Source: Paramecium octaurelia
Lineage: Eukaryota; Ciliophora; Oligohymenophorea; Peniculida; Parameciidae
DNA: 64,000 nt
NCBI GenBank assembly: GCA_905182995.1
Contig: CAJJDP010000011.1
Span: forward strand, 12,432 to 76,431
Reading direction: 5' to 3'
Shown: positions 62,341 to 64,000 of the stretch, piece after piece
Layout: every line of letters starts with the position of its first letter
Position numbering within the stretch: the first letter of the stretch is position 1
Translations under genes and position numbers: made by a program
The notes under the pieces: generated by a model
Databases searched by the model: none
What the model was told of the DNA's origin: nothing
The model's input: the letters and a program-made list of their open reading frames with translations, nothing else

Positions 62341-63474
62341 ATGTTAATTCTTGTTATTCTTATTTTTTAAATATCTGGTAGAAACCTGTAAGGAAGAGGA
62401 GCACCTCCAAAAAGAGGAGAGAAGTGGGATCAATCAAATAAAGCACTTGATTAAATATTTCAACAAATATCAGGAAACTTAACTAAGTAACAAGTGTAGG
62501 ATTTAGAATTAATTGAAGGCTATATTTTCAATGAAGGATTATTGTATTATGCTAAGGCTACTCAAGAAGAAAAACAAAAGATATTAATCGCTTTGTTTGA
62601 GATGGTTGGAGAACTTGAAAAAGAAAGTAATGAAGAGAATTAAAGATTGGAAAAAGATATTTAATATTTTAGTTAACTTGATGAGAAAGATAAGAATATC
62701 GTAATGACGAAGGTTTCATAAAGTTTAGATAAAACTCTAAAAGATCCTTCAAAGGAGTTCAATAGTAAAGTTGTTTTATTGATAATTAAAAAAGAAATTG
62801 AGAGTTATTAAAATAAGCCTGATAAGAATTCAAAGGCAACATGGAATATAAAATAATATGAGAATCTTTAGAAGTAGTAATAATAGGAAATGAGAGAAAT
62901 AGAATACTAGATATAGGAATTTTTAGATTAGGGTTTATCAGAAGAGAAAATTAAAGAACAGATTACAGATTTTATTCAATCCTACTTTAGTAATTCAACA
63001 TCATTAGATCAAAATAATGCTAGTATCGAAGAAATTATTCATGATGTGAAGACATAGGAAAAAGAAGATAGTCCAAGTGAGTAAGTGAAATAAGTTAGAT
63101 AGAAGGTTAGATTATTGATTAGGGAATTATTGGAGTAGGGTAAAACGGAAGAGGAAATCTAGAAAGAAGTCAATGATTATTTAATTAAGAATGGTGTCAA
63201 TGATTTGAGTGAAGAGGAAAGAAATTTGATAAAGTTAATCATTCAAAAAGAAATAATTCGAAATAAAAGACAGTAAGAGTCTTTGAATGATGAATAACCC
63301 TAAGTCTCTTTTTAAAATGATGTATATTACATCTACCTTGGAGTATTTACTAGTATATTATTGATGACATTGGTAGTATTTTTGATTAGAAGATATAAAA
63401 TGAAACAAAATCAAAGAAAATAGATTGGATTCAGAATACAAGATAATAATTAAGATGTTGAACAAATGGAATGA
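62341..63474 (+). CDS. Secretory-pathway single-pass (type I) coiled-coil membrane protein
   Basis: A continuous 377-codon frame with no intron. It starts with a hydrophobic signal segment (MLILVILIFQISG) followed by a Gly/Arg-rich mature start (GRGAPPKRGEKWD). Residues about 60-320 are charged and helical, with Gln-rich coiled-coil stretches. Two similar blocks look like an internal duplication: QEFLDQGLSEEKIKEQITDF and RELLEQGKTEEEIQKEVNDY, both followed by acidic turns. A single membrane span lies at about 330-352 (YYIYLGVFTSILLMTLVVFL), with a short basic tail beginning RRYKMKQNQRK. I do not recognise the family. It probably sits in the ER, endomembranes or cell surface with the coiled coil in the lumen. 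Confidence 0.75.
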
Positions 63475-63519
63475 AATTATATGCCAAATTTAATTAATTT
63501 AATTTTATAATGAAATACT

Positions 63520-64000
63520 TATTTATTTATGCCACGTTTTTGGTAAGTGTATACTCTTTTTATGATTTCATTCCTGATGACATTATAACCTTCACTTTAA
63601 TAGCCAATTAGGAAGATGTATTATTAGAGAATATAACTGAACCAACCTTAATAAAAGGAGCATATTAAGTGAATCATCACAAAGATGTGATTGACTTTTC
63701 GGTGAAAACTCCAACTGGAAGAACCATCTATTCAAAAATGGCAACTAATAAAGGAAATTTCACTGTGTAAGCAAATGAAATTGGTTTGTATTAAATAATA
63801 TTTAACAATAAAAAAAAGGCCAATTAATTGCTTACTTATGCAGTGGATGTGGTAAAAGACAAAGATGACAAAATCAAATCAACAGATATCGATCCTTTGG
63901 AATTAGACATAGACTATATACATAATGGACTTTAGGAATTATATTACGATCATAAATTTTAATAAATCAGATACGAGTCATCAACTCTATAGGTTAAAGA
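63520..64000 (+). CDS. p24/emp24 (TMED) family cargo receptor, 5' part only
   Basis: Starts with a signal peptide (MKYLFIYATFLVSVYSFYD) and runs off the window after about 160 codons. The order fits the GOLD domain of p24 proteins: ITFTLIANQEDVLLENIT, a beta-sandwich middle (DFSVKTPTGRTIY, NKGNFTVQANEIGLYQIIFN), then LTYAVDVV. The helical stalk has IDPLELDIDYIHNGLQELYY. The expected transmembrane helix and short cytosolic COPI/COPII-sorting tail lie beyond base 64000. p24 proteins cycle between ER and Golgi and select cargo, including GPI-anchored proteins. The usual cysteine pair of the GOLD domain is not evident in the part seen. Confidence 0.78.

Noticed and set aside
1-64000. Retained germline elements (IES) or transposons
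   Set aside because: I saw no transposase motifs and no terminal inverted repeats bounded by TA that interrupt a gene; IES cannot be judged without the germline sequence.
1-64000. tRNA genes
   Set aside because: No segment showed a convincing cloverleaf with T-arm GTTCRA and matching acceptor stem by eye.

Overview
The window is a ciliate macronuclear (somatic) chromosome end, almost certainly Paramecium. Base 1 starts in a mixed CCCCAA/CCCAAA telomeric repeat. Real genes read through TAA and TAG as glutamine and stop only at TGA. They carry 22-33 nt introns, mostly GTA...TAG. Coding regions are AT-rich and packed with gaps as short as 12 bp. Because the standard code breaks these genes at every TAA/TAG, I rebuilt the models by reading TAA/TAG as Gln and removing tiny GT...AG introns. 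Each rebuilt model has an intron-corrected length divisible by three.

Left arm (1-21.5 kb): telomere, then a subtelomeric gene graveyard. It holds a decayed TPR array with intron-like spacers (about 1.76-3.64 kb), a G-rich minisatellite (4.09-4.64 kb), a second TPR relic (5.64-6.0 kb), a possible relic of a Paramecium repeat family (about 7.4-8.1 kb), unrecognised coding-like debris (15.8-18.7 kb) and a GC-rich palindromic island (18.8 kb). At 11.5-14.1 kb a 1265-bp block occurs twice on either side of a single N, most likely an assembly artefact.

Gene-dense block (21.5-31.6 kb): a WD40 protein (-), a frameshifted ORF (-), CFAP77 (-), a CDP-alcohol phosphotransferase (+), a TMCO1-type ER protein (+), a Myb/SANT protein (+) and a K+ channel with a cyclic-nucleotide-binding-like domain and a zinc knuckle (-).

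Giant gene (32.7-55.4 kb, -): one 7572-residue secreted protein made of about 17 tandem units of about 423 residues. Each unit is a pair of related lectin/LamG-like modules (about 34 modules in all). The gene has a signal peptide, one 26-nt intron and a short repetitive C-terminal tail. This is the standout feature of the window.

Right block (56-64 kb): a decayed Fused/STK36-type kinase pseudogene, then VPS11 (HOPS/CORVET), an unknown 245-aa protein, a small coiled-coil protein (-), a single-pass membrane protein, and the start of a p24/emp24 cargo receptor that runs off the window. The intact genes are mostly cilium, membrane-lipid and secretory/endolysosomal housekeeping functions, with no sign of a shared pathway.
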